A DNA stretch of 64,000 bases from positions 75,608,661 through 75,672,660 of the forward strand of contig NC_034410.1 in NCBI RefSeq assembly GCF_002078875.1. The letters are read 5' to 3'. The translations under genes were made by a program, and so were the position numbers. The notes beneath the pieces are model-generated. The model was not told the DNA's origin. It ran no database searches and saw only the letters and a program-made list of their open reading frames with translations. Below, piece by piece: positions 62,717 to 64,000 of this stretch (within the stretch, counting starts at the first letter, position 1; each line of letters opens with the position of its first letter). The stretch is from Numida meleagris (taxonomy: Eukaryota; Chordata; Aves; Galliformes; Numididae).

Positions 62717-63354
62717 TACAAACAGTGCTTTTGTATGTATAAGTTCAATTTACTTTTGTTAGTAAGGTAGTTCTCAGTGCAGAGATTTAAAAAAAAAAAA
62801 AAAAACATGATTCCTGTATTTCTAATGATATTTTTAATGCTTGCTTTCTTACTGTAGTAAGGAAGAATTAAAAAAAAGACAAAAAAAAAAAACAACTACA
62901 CAACAGCGCTCCAAACAAGATCTGTTAATGCAGAGATTCAGTGCTCGGAACAGTCATGGAATCCTCAAGTTTGGTCCTTGAGCGTCAGCCCACAGCAGTC
63001 CTCAACAGCCTACAGTATGAGCAGGAAGAAGCTATGTGTTGCAGACCTCACTGTCTTTTCAGCTTGTTTTAAGTGGATAAAATCCTCCAGATGATCTTCA
63101 AGGTCAAGGTTTTTCCTCTTATCCTGTTTTGTGAGATAAATGCATTTGTTTACTTTAAGGACTTCCTTCCTTCAATTAAATTGTTCTTTGTAGCATCTCT
63201 GAGTGAATTTGAGAGTATAAATGCTTAGGTTCTTGCAGCTGGGACTAAAAAGCAGAAGACAGAAATGGGAGTGAGGGAGGAGGAACAAACTGTTGAAGAT
63301 AACAAGGAAGCAGTTTTTGAGGCCACTGCAATATTTAGAATAGCCCAGTTAGAA
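62717..63354. other. Short noncoding stretch with A-rich runs
   Basis: Two A runs (17 bases at 62,789-62,805; an A-rich tract at about 62,869-62,892) lie just right of the mariner copy. No exon is recognised. Confidence 0.55.
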
Positions 63355-63600
63355 GAGATCTTCTGAGTTCTCAGCCTCTCATCACAGGCCATGCCTTCAG
63401 CCCTGTTACGGTTTAGTTGTCCTCCTCTGGATGCTTTTGGGGACCTTAACACCCCTTTTATATTGTTGAGATATTGTTTATATTGGAGACCAGAACTGCA
63501 TGCAGTATTCAAGGTGAGACTGCACTGATGCTAAATAGAGTGGAAGAATTCCTTTGACTGACTGGCTGTGCTACATTTCACGTAGTCATCATTTTTACAT
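63355..63600 (-). mobile_element. Old CR1 LINE fragment, reverse orientation
   Basis: The plus strand follows the reverse complement of the CR1 RT C-terminal region: 'gttgtcctcctctggatgct', 'ttttggggaccttaac', 'ggagaccagaactgcatgc', 'agtattcaaggtgagact', 'gcactgatgctaaatagagt'. On the minus strand these correspond to pieces of the 'QFW' and 'LLER' regions of CR1. It is quite diverged and truncated on both sides. The edges are approximate, and the element may continue weakly to the right. Confidence 0.7.
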
Positions 63601-64000
63601 ACTCTTTCATTAAAAAATGAATTTATTGTGTGTGGCCATTGCCAGAAGTAAAAATACAAGGAGCTTTGGTTGAGTCCCTGAATCACAGAGCTTCCCTCTG
63701 AGAGTTCCAGCAGCATAGCCAGGGGACAACTGTTGTCAATATTTGTCACTCTCTTCAACTCATTTACCAATAATGATGTCAGCAGAGAGGGCTATCACTG
63801 CTGCTCTCTCCCGTCACTTCAAGTGATGAGAGTGGCCTAAAGGAAGAGTTGATGCGGAGCTTGTCTCCTGTAGCCATTTTTGCAGCATTGCGAGGTGCTC
63901 AATCCATGCCATAGTGATGGATTTATATTAAAGGATGATAATTGCTATTTAAGATTTAATTTTAAAAGAAAAGAAGGAAGTACTTGCTGATCTGCCTCAA
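63601..64000. other. Noncoding tail of the window, nothing seen
   Basis: No exon, transposon or simple repeat stands out in the last 400 bases. A 79-codon minus-strand frame (63,531-63,770) partly overlaps the CR1 fragment and has no similarity I can name. Confidence 0.5.

Overview
The window looks like avian nuclear DNA, most probably from a galliform such as chicken. It carries many 5'-truncated CR1 retrotransposon fragments, two copies of an internally deleted mariner-type DNA transposon that resembles the chicken Galluhop family, and one bird-type solo LTR. The family names rest on remembered consensus features and were not checked by alignment. No complete protein-coding gene, rRNA, tRNA or CRISPR array could be supported.

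Layout. Positions 1-15,200 are AT-rich noncoding DNA with almost no recognisable young repeats; the one exception I can argue is an old CR1/L3-like fragment near 5.3-5.7 kb. Positions 15,200-17,520 form one strong CpG island with GC boxes, G-quadruplex motifs, CGG and GGCA repeats and long G and C homopolymers. The best splice donor there is at 16,858 on the plus strand, so I read the island as a promoter with a first, mostly or wholly noncoding exon of a gene running rightward. The gene is not identified.

Positions 17,520-64,000 look like a long first intron (or intron plus intergenic DNA) of that gene. This stretch holds CR1 fragments near 19.8, 25.3, 32.3, 38.2, 45.2, 54.8, 55.3 and 63.4 kb, a solo LTR at 47.3 kb, mariner derivatives at 48.4 and 62.2 kb, and simple repeats. 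I found no convincing internal coding exon. A small count of lines suggests T exceeds A to the right of the island but not to its left, which fits rightward transcription but is weak evidence.

No new biological system is evident. The points most worth a second look are the CpG-island exon with its G-run/C-run pair bracketing a 13-codon uORF, the shared deletion structure of the two mariner copies, the solo LTR with a near-perfect 5-bp duplication, the old CR1/L3-like relic, and a few unexplained segments (35.8-36.1 kb, 46.9-47.1 kb, and a possible small exon near 60 kb).
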